Below are positions 24,410-32,310 of a stretch of 64,000 nucleotides of DNA, one piece after another. The position numbers and the translations under genes are program-made. The DNA comes from Streptomyces sp. LHD-70 (GTDB lineage Bacteria > Actinomycetota > Actinomycetes > Streptomycetales > Streptomycetaceae): NCBI RefSeq assembly GCF_031157275.1, contig NZ_JAVIFW010000006.1:186001-250000 (forward strand). Reading direction: 5' to 3'. The notes under the pieces are model-generated. The model saw only the letters and a list, made by a program, of their open reading frames with translations. It did no database searches and was not told the DNA's origin. How positions within the stretch are numbered: position 1 is the stretch's first letter; every line of letters begins with the position of its first letter.

Positions 24410-24649
24410 GTGGCTGAGATCTCCGATGAACTGATCAGGCTGGAACGCTTCGCGGAGGAAGAGCGGGCGAAGCTCGCGGGCCTTTCCGGCGAGGCGTACG
24501 AGGCACAGCGCGAGCGATGGCGCCGGGCCTCGGCGGACGTGCAGTCCGCGATCGCCCGGCACGCGGAGGCGACGGGCCGGAGCCGGGAAGCCGTCGAGGG
24601 GGACGTGCTGAAGGAGGCCCGCCGCGCGGACGAGGACCCGGCGGAGTAA
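24410..24649 (+). CDS. Small charged helical protein (79 aa)
   Basis: A 79-residue, strongly charged and probably coiled-coil protein (ELIRLERFAEEERAKLAGL) starting at GTG 24410 after AGGA. No cysteines or membrane segments are present. It is followed directly by a tandem repeat that starts just after its stop codon. Function unknown. Confidence 0.7.
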   Translation: MAEISDELIRLERFAEEERAKLAGLSGEAYEAQRERWRRASADVQSAIARHAEATGRSREAVEGDVLKEARRADEDPAE

Positions 24650-24650
24650 C

Positions 24651-24698
24651 CGGCGGAGCAAACGGCGGAGCAAACGGCGGAGCAAACGGCGGAGCAAA
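24651..24698. repeat. Four perfect 12-bp tandem repeats
   Basis: CGGCGGAGCAAA is repeated four times without change, starting two bases after the stop codon of the 79-residue gene and ending just before the convergent SGNH hydrolase gene. Confidence 0.95.
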
Positions 24699-24702
24699 CG
24701 GC

Positions 24703-25536
24703 TCAGGTTTCTTCCGTACGTACGGGCAGCAGGAGCGGTCGCTTCGCCGTGCGGCCGTCGCCGGACGAGCGGCCGGTGAGGCGGCGGCGCAGCCAGGGGC
24801 CGAGGAAACCGGCGGCCCAGCGCAGTTCGGCGGCGAGGGGTTGCCAGGCACCACCTGGGGCGCCGCCGCGTCCGACGGAGGCCTGGTCCGGCAGGGGGCG
24901 CGTCCAGCTGTCGTCGCTGTCCGGCAGGTCGAGGGCGTGCGCGAGGGCGGACGCGATGCGCAGATGGCCGAGCGGGCTCGCGTGCAGCCGGTCGGGGCTC
25001 CACAGGCGCGGGTCCATGACCACCGGATGGCGGTGCGTCTCGGCGACGACGACCCCGTGCCGCCGCGCCGCCCGGCGGACCCGGTCGTTGAGTGCGGCGA
25101 TCCGCGGGCTCAGCGGACGCGCGAGCGGGGTGAGCCGCGCCGGGTCGGGGAACGTCACGGTGGCGACGCGGGCGCCCTGCGCGGTGAGCGCGGCGAACAT
25201 CGCCTCCAGGTGACCGGCCACGGCATCGGCGTCGAACGACGGCCGCAGCACGTCGTTCACCCCGGCGACCACGGTGGCCAGATCGGGCCGCAGGGCGAGC
25301 GCGGGGTCGAGCTGCTCGGCGCGCACCTGCCCGGCGAGCCGGCCGCGCACGGCGAGGTTCGCGTACGTCAACTCCGGGCTGTGGACAGCCAGTTGCTCGG
25401 CGAGGCGGTCGGCGAAGCCGCGCAGCCCTGAGGTGTCGTCGCCGTCGCCGAGCCCTTCGGTCTGGCTGTCGCCGAGGGCCACGTAGCGGGCGTACGTCCG
25501 GTGCCCTTCGCGGGGGGTGAGGTCCTGGTCAGGCAT
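24703..25536 (-). CDS. SGNH/GDSL-family hydrolase
   Basis: A 277-residue esterase-like protein with all four SGNH blocks: YVALGDSQTEG (nucleophile Ser near residue 24), NLAVRG, VVAGVNDVL and the catalytic pair DRLHAS near residue 185. No signal peptide is apparent, so it is probably cytoplasmic. It overlaps the PadR gene by eight bases and is probably its operon partner. The C-terminal tail after about residue 215 is Arg/Pro-rich and of no known function. Confidence 0.9.
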   Translation of the reverse strand: MPDQDLTPREGHRTYARYVALGDSQTEGLGDGDDTSGLRGFADRLAEQLAVHSPELTYANLAVRGRLAGQVRAEQLDPALALRPDLATVVAGVNDVLRPSFDADAVAGHLEAMFAALTAQGARVATVTFPDPARLTPLARPLSPRIAALNDRVRRAARRHGVVVAETHRHPVVMDPRLWSPDRLHASPLGHLRIASALAHALDLPDSDDSWTRPLPDQASVGRGGAPGGAWQPLAAELRWAAGFLGPWLRRRLTGRSSGDGRTAKRPLLLPVRTEET

Positions 25537-26095
25537 CGGTGGCCGCCTGTCGGTCGCGCAGGACGGTGATCGCGCGCTCGCACCAGTCGACGTTGCCCCG
25601 CTCGAAGGCGAGGCCGCGCAGGCAGGTCAGATACGGGCCGATCGGCCGGCCGTGGCGCAGAAACTCCTCCTCGCCGCGCTCGCCGCGCATGGTCCGCAGG
25701 AGGCGCTCGAAGAGGTCGACCTTGTCCTGCGCGAAGCCGATGCGCTCGGTGAGCTGGGCGATCAGGGTGTCGGTGTCGACGCGGTCGGCGGCCTGCACCT
25801 TGACCATCAGATCGTCGCGGAGGACGGACGGTTTGGCGGTGGCGGCCGTGAACTTCTCCAGCTCGGCGAGGCCGGTGCCGGTGACGGTGAACATCCGCTT
25901 GTTGGGGCGGCCTTCCTGGACCACCTCGCGGCCGGAGATCAGGCCGCCCTGTTCGAGCCGGGCCAGTTCGGCGTAGAGCTGCTGCGGCTTCGCATACCAG
26001 AAGTTGGCCACGCCCAGGTCGAAGGCCTTGGCCAGCTGGTACCCGCTCCGCTCCTCGTCGAGCAGCGCGGCGAGAACGGCGTGGCGCAGCGTCAT
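25529..26095 (-). CDS. PadR-family regulator
   Basis: A 188-residue protein with the PadR winged-helix N-terminal domain (LRHAVLAALLDEERSGYQLAKAFD, then YAKPQQLYAELARLEQGGLI) and the helical C-terminal (Vir_act_alpha_C-like) domain. It is the first gene of an operon with the SGNH hydrolase. It is divergent from the SnoaL-like gene, and a palindrome in the shared region is a good operator candidate. Confidence 0.92.
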   Translation of the reverse strand: MTLRHAVLAALLDEERSGYQLAKAFDLGVANFWYAKPQQLYAELARLEQGGLISGREVVQEGRPNKRMFTVTGTGLAELEKFTAATAKPSVLRDDLMVKVQAADRVDTDTLIAQLTERIGFAQDKVDLFERLLRTMRGERGEEEFLRHGRPIGPYLTCLRGLAFERGNVDWCERAITVLRDRQAATDA

Positions 26096-26195
26096 GGGTG
26101 GACTCCTCGGTGCCTGTCGGGGCCTGTTCGCGCCTGTCGGTGCGGTCGGTTCCTGCGGTCGGTTCCTGCGGTCTGGTCAGCGACGCACACCCATG

Positions 26196-26231
26196 ATACT
26201 CAAGAAACTGACTAGTCAAATTCATGACTAT
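26196..26231. promoter_or_regulatory. Extended palindrome, probable PadR operator
   Basis: The perfect core TGACTAGTCA (26209-26218) is flanked by imperfect arms in which nine of thirteen further pairs match, giving a 36-bp palindrome from 26196 to 26231. It lies in an AT-rich patch 21 bases before the SnoaL-like gene and about 100 bases before padR. Its position suits repression of the divergent gene. Confidence 0.7.
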
Positions 26232-26251
26232 GTGAGGATGGGGAGCGGGCA

Positions 26252-26746
26252 ATGGCAACGACAGACCACACGACGGACCGCACGACCGGCACCACGACCG
26301 GCACGACGACCGGCACCACGACAGACCGCTTCCAGGAAGCCGTGGAGAAGGGTGAACTCGGCTCCCTGGACGAGCTGTTCACCGACAACATCCGCCTCTA
26401 CAGCCCCGTGAAGTTCACGCCCTTCGAGGGCAAGGCGATGGTCCTCGGCCTCTTCGGGGTCCTGCTGCGCACCTTCGAGGAGTTCCGCTACGTGGGCCGG
26501 TACGCGGGCACGGCCGAGACCAGCGCGGACGGCCGTGCGTGTCCGTCGACCGTGCTGGTGTTCCGGGCGCGCGTGAACGGCCGGGAGATCCACGGCATCG
26601 ACCTGCTGCACTTCGACCCCGAGGGGCGGATCAAGGAGTTCACGGTGATGGTGCGGCCGCAGTCCGCCGTGCACGCACTGGGGGAAGCGGTGTTGGCGGG
26701 CCTGGTGGCGGACGGCCTGGCCCCGGATCCGGCGGCCGGTCCGTGA
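26252..26746 (+). CDS. SnoaL/NTF2-like protein
   Basis: A 164-residue protein with a cone-shaped NTF2/SnoaL-like fold suggested by FQEAVEKGELGSLDELFTDNIRLYSPVKFTPFEGK and by GREIHGIDLLHFDPEGRIKEFTVMVRPQ near the end. The N terminus is a Thr/Gly repeat encoded by three 12-bp DNA repeats (26281-26316). The start is ATG 26252 after GGGGAGC. It is divergent from the PadR gene and probably repressed by it. It may bind or transform a small hydrophobic compound; no substrate is evident. Confidence 0.85.
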   Translation: MATTDHTTDRTTGTTTGTTTGTTTDRFQEAVEKGELGSLDELFTDNIRLYSPVKFTPFEGKAMVLGLFGVLLRTFEEFRYVGRYAGTAETSADGRACPSTVLVFRARVNGREIHGIDLLHFDPEGRIKEFTVMVRPQSAVHALGEAVLAGLVADGLAPDPAAGP

Positions 26747-26822
26747 GGCGGCTCCGTAAGGCAGGTTCGTGAGGCCGCTCCGTAAGGCAGGTTCGTGAGG
26801 CCGGTACGTGAGGCCGGTCCGT
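26745..26822. repeat. Tandem repeat after stop codon, two 26-bp and two 13-bp units
   Basis: GAGGC(G/C)GCTCCGTAAGG-type 26-bp units occupy 26745-26770 and 26771-26796, followed by two 13-bp derivatives to 26822. The tract begins inside the TGA stop of the SnoaL-like gene. Confidence 0.9.
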
Positions 26823-26905
26823 ACGTCCTGAGTGGCGGGCTGCCCCGCTCCGGAAAAGACTGGACGCCGGACCGCGACCGGACGTCAGGACGTAAGGACC
26901 ACGAC

Positions 26906-27430
26906 ATGGGCTTCCTCAACCGCAAGGATCTCGGCCTGCTCGCCATCCGCCTCGGCACGGGCGGTGTGCTCGTCGCACACGGCACGCAGAAGCTGTTCGG
27001 CTGGTTCGGCGGTGGCGGGATCGACGGTACGGCGCAGGGGATGGAGGCGATGGGCTTCCGCCCCGCCCGGCCCAGTGCGGTCGCCGCGGGGCTGGGTGAG
27101 GCGGGCGGCGGCGCGCTGCTCGCCCTCGGCGCGGCCACGCCGGCGGCGGGTGCGGCGGCCGCCGGGGCCATGGCGGGCGCGGTCGCGGTGCACAGCCGGG
27201 CCGGCTTCTTCGCCATGCAGGGCGGCTACGAGTACCCGGCCTACCTGGGGTTCGTCGCCGCGGGCCTCGGCCTGTCGGGACCCGGCCGCTACTCCCTCGA
27301 CCACGTCACCCGCCACCGCCTCGACCAGCCCGTCACCCTCGTCCTCGCCTTCGCGGCGAGCGCCGCCGCGGCGGCCGTCGTGGTGGGCCGCAGGGAGCGG
27401 GCGCTGGCCGAGCAGAAGGAGACCGAGTAG
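26906..27430 (+). CDS. DoxX-family membrane protein
   Basis: A 174-residue membrane protein with four to five hydrophobic segments and the DoxX block LAIRLGTGGVLVAHGTQKLFGWFGG near the N terminus. The middle HSRAGFFAMQGGYEYPAYL is also typical. The start is ATG 26906 with AAGGA upstream. DoxX proteins occur in membrane redox and thiosulfate/quinone systems, but the local context gives no precise role. Confidence 0.9.
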   Translation: MGFLNRKDLGLLAIRLGTGGVLVAHGTQKLFGWFGGGGIDGTAQGMEAMGFRPARPSAVAAGLGEAGGGALLALGAATPAAGAAAAGAMAGAVAVHSRAGFFAMQGGYEYPAYLGFVAAGLGLSGPGRYSLDHVTRHRLDQPVTLVLAFAASAAAAAVVVGRRERALAEQKETE

Positions 27431-27463
27431 GCCCGCCGCGCCCCGGGTCGTACGGTGACGGCC

Positions 27464-28132
27464 ATGGGTGAGGACGGGGAGCGGCAGCTCGGCGACGTAC
27501 AGCGGACGCACTGGCAGCAGACGTACCGCGCGCACCCCGGGATGTACGGCGAAGTGCCCTCCGCCCCGGCGCGGCACGCGATGGCGGTGTTCCGCGCGGC
27601 GGGCGCGGAGCGCGTACTGGAACTGGGCGCGGGACACGGCCGCGACAGCCTCGCCTTCGCCCGTGCGGGATTCGCCGTAGGGGCCACGGACTTCAGCCCC
27701 GTCGGCCTCGAGCAGCTGCGCGAGGCGGCGGGCGCTGCGGGGCTCGCGGAGCGGGTGACCACGGCCGTGCACGACGTACGCGAGCCGCTGCCGCTGCCGG
27801 ACGCGTCCGTGGACGCGGTGTTCGCGCACATGCTGCTGTGCATGGCGCTGTCGACGGAGGAGATCCACGCGGCGGTCGCGGAGATCCGCCGCGTGCTGCG
27901 GCCGGGCGGCGTTCTCGTCTACACCGTGCGCCACACCGGCGACGCCCACTACGGCACGGGCACAGCCCACGGCGACGACATCTGGGAACACGGCGGCTTC
28001 GCCGTCCACTTCTTCCCCCGCACGCTGGTCGACGCCCTGGCCGAGGGCTGGACCCTGACCGAGATCCACCCCTTCGAGGAGGGCGAACTACCGCGCAGGC
28101 TGTGGCGGGTCACGCAGTCGGTGGCGGGGTGA
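27464..28132 (+). CDS. Class I SAM-dependent methyltransferase
   Basis: A 222-residue protein with motif I VLELGAGHGRDSLAFARAG (about residues 46-64), motif II ATDFSPVGLEQL and motif IV-like ASVDAVFAHMLLCMAL. The pattern suits small-molecule methyltransferases of the TehB/UbiE-like type. Start is ATG 27464, with a GTG three codons earlier as an alternative. It lies 33 bases after the DoxX gene and may be co-transcribed. Substrate unknown. Confidence 0.88.
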   Translation: MGEDGERQLGDVQRTHWQQTYRAHPGMYGEVPSAPARHAMAVFRAAGAERVLELGAGHGRDSLAFARAGFAVGATDFSPVGLEQLREAAGAAGLAERVTTAVHDVREPLPLPDASVDAVFAHMLLCMALSTEEIHAAVAEIRRVLRPGGVLVYTVRHTGDAHYGTGTAHGDDIWEHGGFAVHFFPRTLVDALAEGWTLTEIHPFEEGELPRRLWRVTQSVAG

Positions 28133-28145
28133 GTTCGGGGACCGG

Positions 28146-28412
28146 CTAGAGGAACACGAGGTCCACGTTCTTGTCGACACAGACCCGCAGGACGAGCGTG
28201 AGCCGCTGGATGTGCTCGATGCGGGGCAGGAGCGGCGTACGGGGGGCTGGAGTGAGGTCGGGCCCTGCGTTGTCGGGGTGATCGAGCAGTGGCTCCAGAA
28301 CGGTGGACACGTCGGTCCAGGTGCCTTGGGGACGGCGACGGTCACCGTAACGAGGAGCAGGAGCAGGAGCAGGAGCGGCCCGATGTCCGGTGTGGGTGGA
28401 GGGCGAGGGCAA
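28146..28412 (-). CDS. Possible small protein of unknown function
   Basis: The otherwise gene-free stretch 28133-28501 contains one plausible minus-strand frame of 88 codons, with an Ala/Pro run near the N terminus (a GAGCAG-type hexamer repeat in the DNA) and a more ordinary C-terminal half (RIEHIQRLTLVLRVCVDKN). Third-position GC is high in this frame, but there is no clear ribosome site or recognised family. It could be a remnant or non-coding. Confidence 0.3.
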   Translation of the reverse strand: MPSPSTHTGHRAAPAPAPAPRYGDRRRPQGTWTDVSTVLEPLLDHPDNAGPDLTPAPRTPLLPRIEHIQRLTLVLRVCVDKNVDLVFL

Positions 28413-28501
28413 GTGTCAGTGGTGGCACGTAGGTTGGGGGAGGTCGGCGGTCATGGGACGGGGGCGTCGACGGGGCGATGGGAAACGGGGGAGTGCACGC
28501 G

Positions 28502-28725
28502 ATGGCGAAAGCGGTGCGGGCTGCGCTGAATGATGTCCGGTTCACCTGCCGGGTCTGCGAGGGGGGACTCTTCCGGCGGCGTGAGGTGTTGCTGAACGCA
28601 GCGGCATGGAGTTCATGAAGATGGCCTGGGCGAACGAGAGCGCCCTGGGCCTGATCTGCTGGAGCTGTGGGTACGTCCACCTGTTCACCGGCGGGGGCAT
28701 CAAGACGTATCCGGCCGAGGAGTGA
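28502..28725 (+). pseudogene. Zinc-ribbon-like small protein gene split by a one-base frameshift
   Basis: Frame one (ATG 28502) reads MAKAVRAALNDVRFTCRVCEGGLFRRREVLLNA and hits a stop at 28616. Frame two, open from before 28606 to the stop at 28723-28725, reads MEFMKMAWANESALGLICWSC, then GYVHLFTGGGIKTYPAEE. Joined near AACGCAGCGGCATGGAG by one added base they give a continuous protein of about 74 residues with two CxxC pairs (CRVC and CWSC), a zinc-ribbon pattern. Either the gene carries a real frameshift or the assembly has a one-base deletion. Both halves keep good codon use, which favours a recent or artefactual change. Confidence 0.7.
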
Positions 28726-28785
28726 CCAGGGCGTCACCCCGTACCGATGGGAAAATGCCGCCACAGCAAGAGAAGGGCAGGGCGC

Positions 28786-31053
28786 GTGGGGCGGGATGAG
28801 CGGGCTGTGGTCGCACGGGGTGTGCGGCTGTACGAGGCGGTGCGGGCGCTGGTCGGCGATCACGCGCGGGCCGTCGAAGCGGTGCGGGGCGCGCTGAAGC
28901 CGATCCAGGACGCGGAGGTCGCGCGCGAGCTCGGCACCATTCCCGTCGCCCGGCTCCAGGAACTCACCGAGGGTCGGCTGCGCCTCGGCAGCGTCGAGAA
29001 CGGCGGGTTCCGTACGGTCGGCGAGATCGTCGAAGCCGGCCCGTACCGGCTGCGGCAGCTCCCCGGCGTGGGCCAGCGCACCGTCGACCAGATCTTCGCC
29101 GCCACCCGGCGCCTGACCGAGGCGGCGCACGAGACCGTCGCCGTGCACATCGACGTCGACCACCCCGAGCCCCGTACGACCGCACTCGTCACCGCCCTGC
29201 ACGTGCTGGTCGAGGCGGGGCCTCAGGCGCGGCGTGCCGTCGACACCGCGACCGGGCTCGCCGCCCGCCTCGAACCGCTGCTCACCGACGCGCGGCCCGC
29301 CGCCGGACGGTTCCGGATGCTGCTCGCCGGGCTCACCGGGCGCGAGAAGAAGGCCCGCGCCCTCGCCGCGGTCGCCGAGCTGCGGACACTCGTCGACGAG
29401 GCCGAACAGGCAGGCGTGCCCGGCATGTTGGCGCAGGCCTCCGTGGACCTGCTGCGCGGCCCCGACTCCGACATCGCCGCCTGGGTGGACTTCGAGCTGC
29501 GCTCCGCCGAGTACTACAGCCTGCTCGCCGAGGTCACTGGACGCGTCCCGGACGCCGCCGCCTCCGAGGGGTTCCTGCCGGACGAGATCGCCGAACAGGT
29601 CCGGGCACAGGGACTCGACGACACCCACCGGAGGGTCTCGCTCCGCGGCTACCAGGCCTTCGGCGCACGGTTCGCGCTCGCCCGCCGGAAGGTGCTCCTC
29701 GGGGACGAGATGGGTCTGGGCAAGACCATCCAGGCCATCGCCGCCCTCGCCCACCTGGCCGCCGAGGGCAGGAGCCACTTCCTGGTCGTCTGCCCCGCCA
29801 GCGTCCTCGTCAACTGGACCCGCGAGATCGAGGCGCGCTCCACCTTGCGCCCCACCGTCCTGCACGGCCCGGACCGGCACGAGGCGTTCGACGACTGGAA
29901 GGGCCGCGGCGGAGTGGCCGTGACCACCTTCGACGCGCTGCGCGGCTTCCCCGTGCCGGGCGGCGGCGAGGTCGACATGCTCGTCGTCGACGAGGCGCAC
30001 ACCGTGAAGAACCCGAAGGCCCTGCGGTCCCAGTCGGTCGCCCGCTGGACGGAGCGCTGCGAGCGCACGCTCTTCATGTCCGGTACGCCGATGGAGAACC
30101 GCCCCGCCGAATTCCGCAACCTGGTCCGGATGCTCGACGGCGGCGTCGCGGACTCCCTCGGCGAGCGGGACGCCCTGGTCGGCTCGGTCGCCTTCCGCAA
30201 GGCCGTCGCCCCGGTCTACCTGCGGCGCAACCAGGACGACGTACTGACCGAGCTGCCCAGCCTCCAGCAGACCGACGAGTGGGAGACGCCCAGCGCGGCC
30301 GACGAGGACGCGTACCGCGAGGCCGTGATCGACGGCAACTTCATGGCGATGCGCAGAGCCGCCTACGCACGCCCGGAGAAGTCGGCCAAGCTCGGCCGGC
30401 TCCGGGAGATCGTCCAGGAGGCCGACGCGAACGGGCAGAAGACGGTGGTCTTCTCGTACTTCAAGGACGTCCTGGCCGTGATCCGCGAGGCGCTCGCCGA
30501 GGATGCGGACACCCCGGACGGCGCACCCGTGTTCGGGCCGCTCACCGGGGGCGTGGCGGCCGGACGGCGGCAGCAGATCGTCGACGAGTTCGCCGCCGTC
30601 CGGGGCCCGGCGGTGCTCCTCGCGCAGATCCAGGCGGCGGGCGTCGGGCTCAATATGCAGGCCGCGTCCGTCGTCGTGCTCTGCGAACCCCAGATCAAGC
30701 CGACCATCGAGCACCAGGCCGTGGCCCGCTCCCACCGCATGGGCCAGGCCCGGCCGGTGCACGTGCACCGCCTCCTCACGACCGGCGGCGTCGACGAGCG
30801 GATGGTGCGGATGCTGGCCGACAAGACCCGCCTCTTCGACGCGTACGCCCGCCGCAGCGCCGTCGCGGAGTCCACACCGGACGCGATCGACGTCACGGAC
30901 GCGGAGCTGGCGCGCCGCATCGTCGAGGAGGAACAGGCCCGCCTCGGCGTCATCCTCAGCAAGCCGGAACCCGTACGGGACTCAGGGAACCTCACCAGAC
31001 CCGAGCCTGAGCCCGAGCCCGTACCGGACCCGTCTGACGCCGACTGCCCCTAA
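28786..31053 (+). CDS. SNF2-family DEAD/DEAH helicase-like ATPase
   Basis: A 755-residue protein. A helix-hairpin-helix (YRLRQLPGVGQRTVDQIF) near residue 90 suggests DNA binding. The SNF2 ATPase core follows: Walker A GDEMGLGKTIQAIAAL near residue 310, DEAH box VVDEAHTVKN near 405, FMSGTPMENR near 435, and the C-terminal helicase motifs QAAGVGLNMQAAS and QAVARSHRMGQ near 625-660. The tail is rich in Pro and Glu. I prefer GTG 28786 over ATG 28747, which lacks a ribosome site. Its stop overlaps that of the convergent MBL gene. Probably a chromatin- or repair-related translocase. Confidence 0.9.
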   Translation: MGRDERAVVARGVRLYEAVRALVGDHARAVEAVRGALKPIQDAEVARELGTIPVARLQELTEGRLRLGSVENGGFRTVGEIVEAGPYRLRQLPGVGQRTVDQIFAATRRLTEAAHETVAVHIDVDHPEPRTTALVTALHVLVEAGPQARRAVDTATGLAARLEPLLTDARPAAGRFRMLLAGLTGREKKARALAAVAELRTLVDEAEQAGVPGMLAQASVDLLRGPDSDIAAWVDFELRSAEYYSLLAEVTGRVPDAAASEGFLPDEIAEQVRAQGLDDTHRRVSLRGYQAFGARFALARRKVLLGDEMGLGKTIQAIAALAHLAAEGRSHFLVVCPASVLVNWTREIEARSTLRPTVLHGPDRHEAFDDWKGRGGVAVTTFDALRGFPVPGGGEVDMLVVDEAHTVKNPKALRSQSVARWTERCERTLFMSGTPMENRPAEFRNLVRMLDGGVADSLGERDALVGSVAFRKAVAPVYLRRNQDDVLTELPSLQQTDEWETPSAADEDAYREAVIDGNFMAMRRAAYARPEKSAKLGRLREIVQEADANGQKTVVFSYFKDVLAVIREALAEDADTPDGAPVFGPLTGGVAAGRRQQIVDEFAAVRGPAVLLAQIQAAGVGLNMQAASVVVLCEPQIKPTIEHQAVARSHRMGQARPVHVHRLLTTGGVDERMVRMLADKTRLFDAYARRSAVAESTPDAIDVTDAELARRIVEEEQARLGVILSKPEPVRDSGNLTRPEPEPEPVPDPSDADCP

Positions 31054-32264
31054 CCAGCGTCCGTCGCCACCTCATAGCAACTCCGCGACACATAGCTGCT
31101 GATCTCCTCCTTGCGCAACGCGCACAGGTCCCCCTTCAGCTGCCGTGCCCGCACGACATGCGGGTCGTCGCCCGGTGCCAGGGCGAGGAGGTCGATGACG
31201 TGCAGGGCGTCCTGGATCCGGCCCGTGTCGCGGAGGCGGGTCGCTGTGTCGAGGACCGCCTGCCGGTCGGTGATCGCCTCGGCGCGTATGGCGGCGGCGT
31301 CGGCCGGGCGCGCGGGGTGCAGGTGGGTGGGGTTGCCGTCCCACCAGCCGGTCTCGGAACGGGCGATGTCCCGCACGATGTACTCGCGGTGGCCGTAGTT
31401 CTCCCGCATCCATGGCACGTCGAACAGCTCGGCGGGGTAGTCGAGGTCGTGCACGATGTCGTCGACGCCCCTGCCCTGGTTGAGCCGTTCGACGACCGCC
31501 TGCCGCAGCCAGCGCAACGCGGCCGCGGTCGCGGTCAGTTGACCGGCCGCGCCCTCCCGGATCACCGGCCCGAACTCCGGGATCACGAGCGCCGGGCGGA
31601 GCGCGGCCAGCCGGTCCAGGGTGTCGGCCCAGCGGACCGGGTCGCGCAGGGTGCGCATCGGCGTACCGATGTTGGGGATGCCGCTGATCACGGCGGCGCT
31701 CGCGTACAGGATCCGCTCCCGCGGCAGCCACACCGCCGTCACGTCGTCCGTCTCGGAGGGCGCCCACAGCAGCCGGACGGTGCGGCCCGTGGAGCCCAGG
31801 GTGAGGGACTCGGTGTACGTCTGGTCGGGGAAGGTCAGCGGCGGAGTCCTCGGGAAGTCCGCGCGGGGGCGGCGGAACTGGCGGGCGTTGATGTGGTTCT
31901 GCAGGCCCGCCGTCTCCAGGTAGCGGCGGTATCGGTGGACGACGTTGGCGTGCGCGATCACCGTCGGCCTGGGTTCGCCCCGCTCGGCGGCGGCGTCGAG
32001 GAAGCCGGGCACGCCGTAGTTGTAGCCGAGGTGGCCGTGGCTGTAGACGATCCAGCGGACGCTCTTCCCGGTCTGCTCCCGGAGCTGGTCGAGCACGGGG
32101 CGGACCAGGTGCGGGGACGGGCCGGAGTCGACGATCAGCAGGCCCTCGTCGGTCTCCACGGCCAGGCTGTTGCCCTGCAGCCCGACGGTGTGGACACCGG
32201 GTGCGACGGACTCCAGGGCCCGGGAGCCGAGCAGCGGACTGGACTCGACGTTGGTGGCCAGCAT
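31050..32264 (-). CDS. Alkylsulfatase-like MBL-fold protein with altered metal motif
   Basis: A 404-residue protein. The N-terminal half is a metallo-beta-lactamase fold; the C-terminal half resembles the alkylsulfatase dimerisation domain (FDVPWMRENYGHREYIVRDI, then GWWDGNPTHLHP). The canonical HxHxDH metal motif reads His76-Gly-His78-Leu-Gly80-Tyr81, so the Asp and last His are replaced. It may bind one metal only or have a changed reaction. The start ATG 32264 follows AAGGAGG. It is the last gene of the minus-strand cluster beginning at 37176. Confidence 0.82.
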   Translation of the reverse strand: MLATNVESSPLLGSRALESVAPGVHTVGLQGNSLAVETDEGLLIVDSGPSPHLVRPVLDQLREQTGKSVRWIVYSHGHLGYNYGVPGFLDAAAERGEPRPTVIAHANVVHRYRRYLETAGLQNHINARQFRRPRADFPRTPPLTFPDQTYTESLTLGSTGRTVRLLWAPSETDDVTAVWLPRERILYASAAVISGIPNIGTPMRTLRDPVRWADTLDRLAALRPALVIPEFGPVIREGAAGQLTATAAALRWLRQAVVERLNQGRGVDDIVHDLDYPAELFDVPWMRENYGHREYIVRDIARSETGWWDGNPTHLHPARPADAAAIRAEAITDRQAVLDTATRLRDTGRIQDALHVIDLLALAPGDDPHVVRARQLKGDLCALRKEEISSYVSRSCYEVATDAG

Positions 32265-32310
32265 GGACGAACCTCCTTGAGTAAAAGGTGAGTTGAGGAA
32301 GAAGCCTTGA

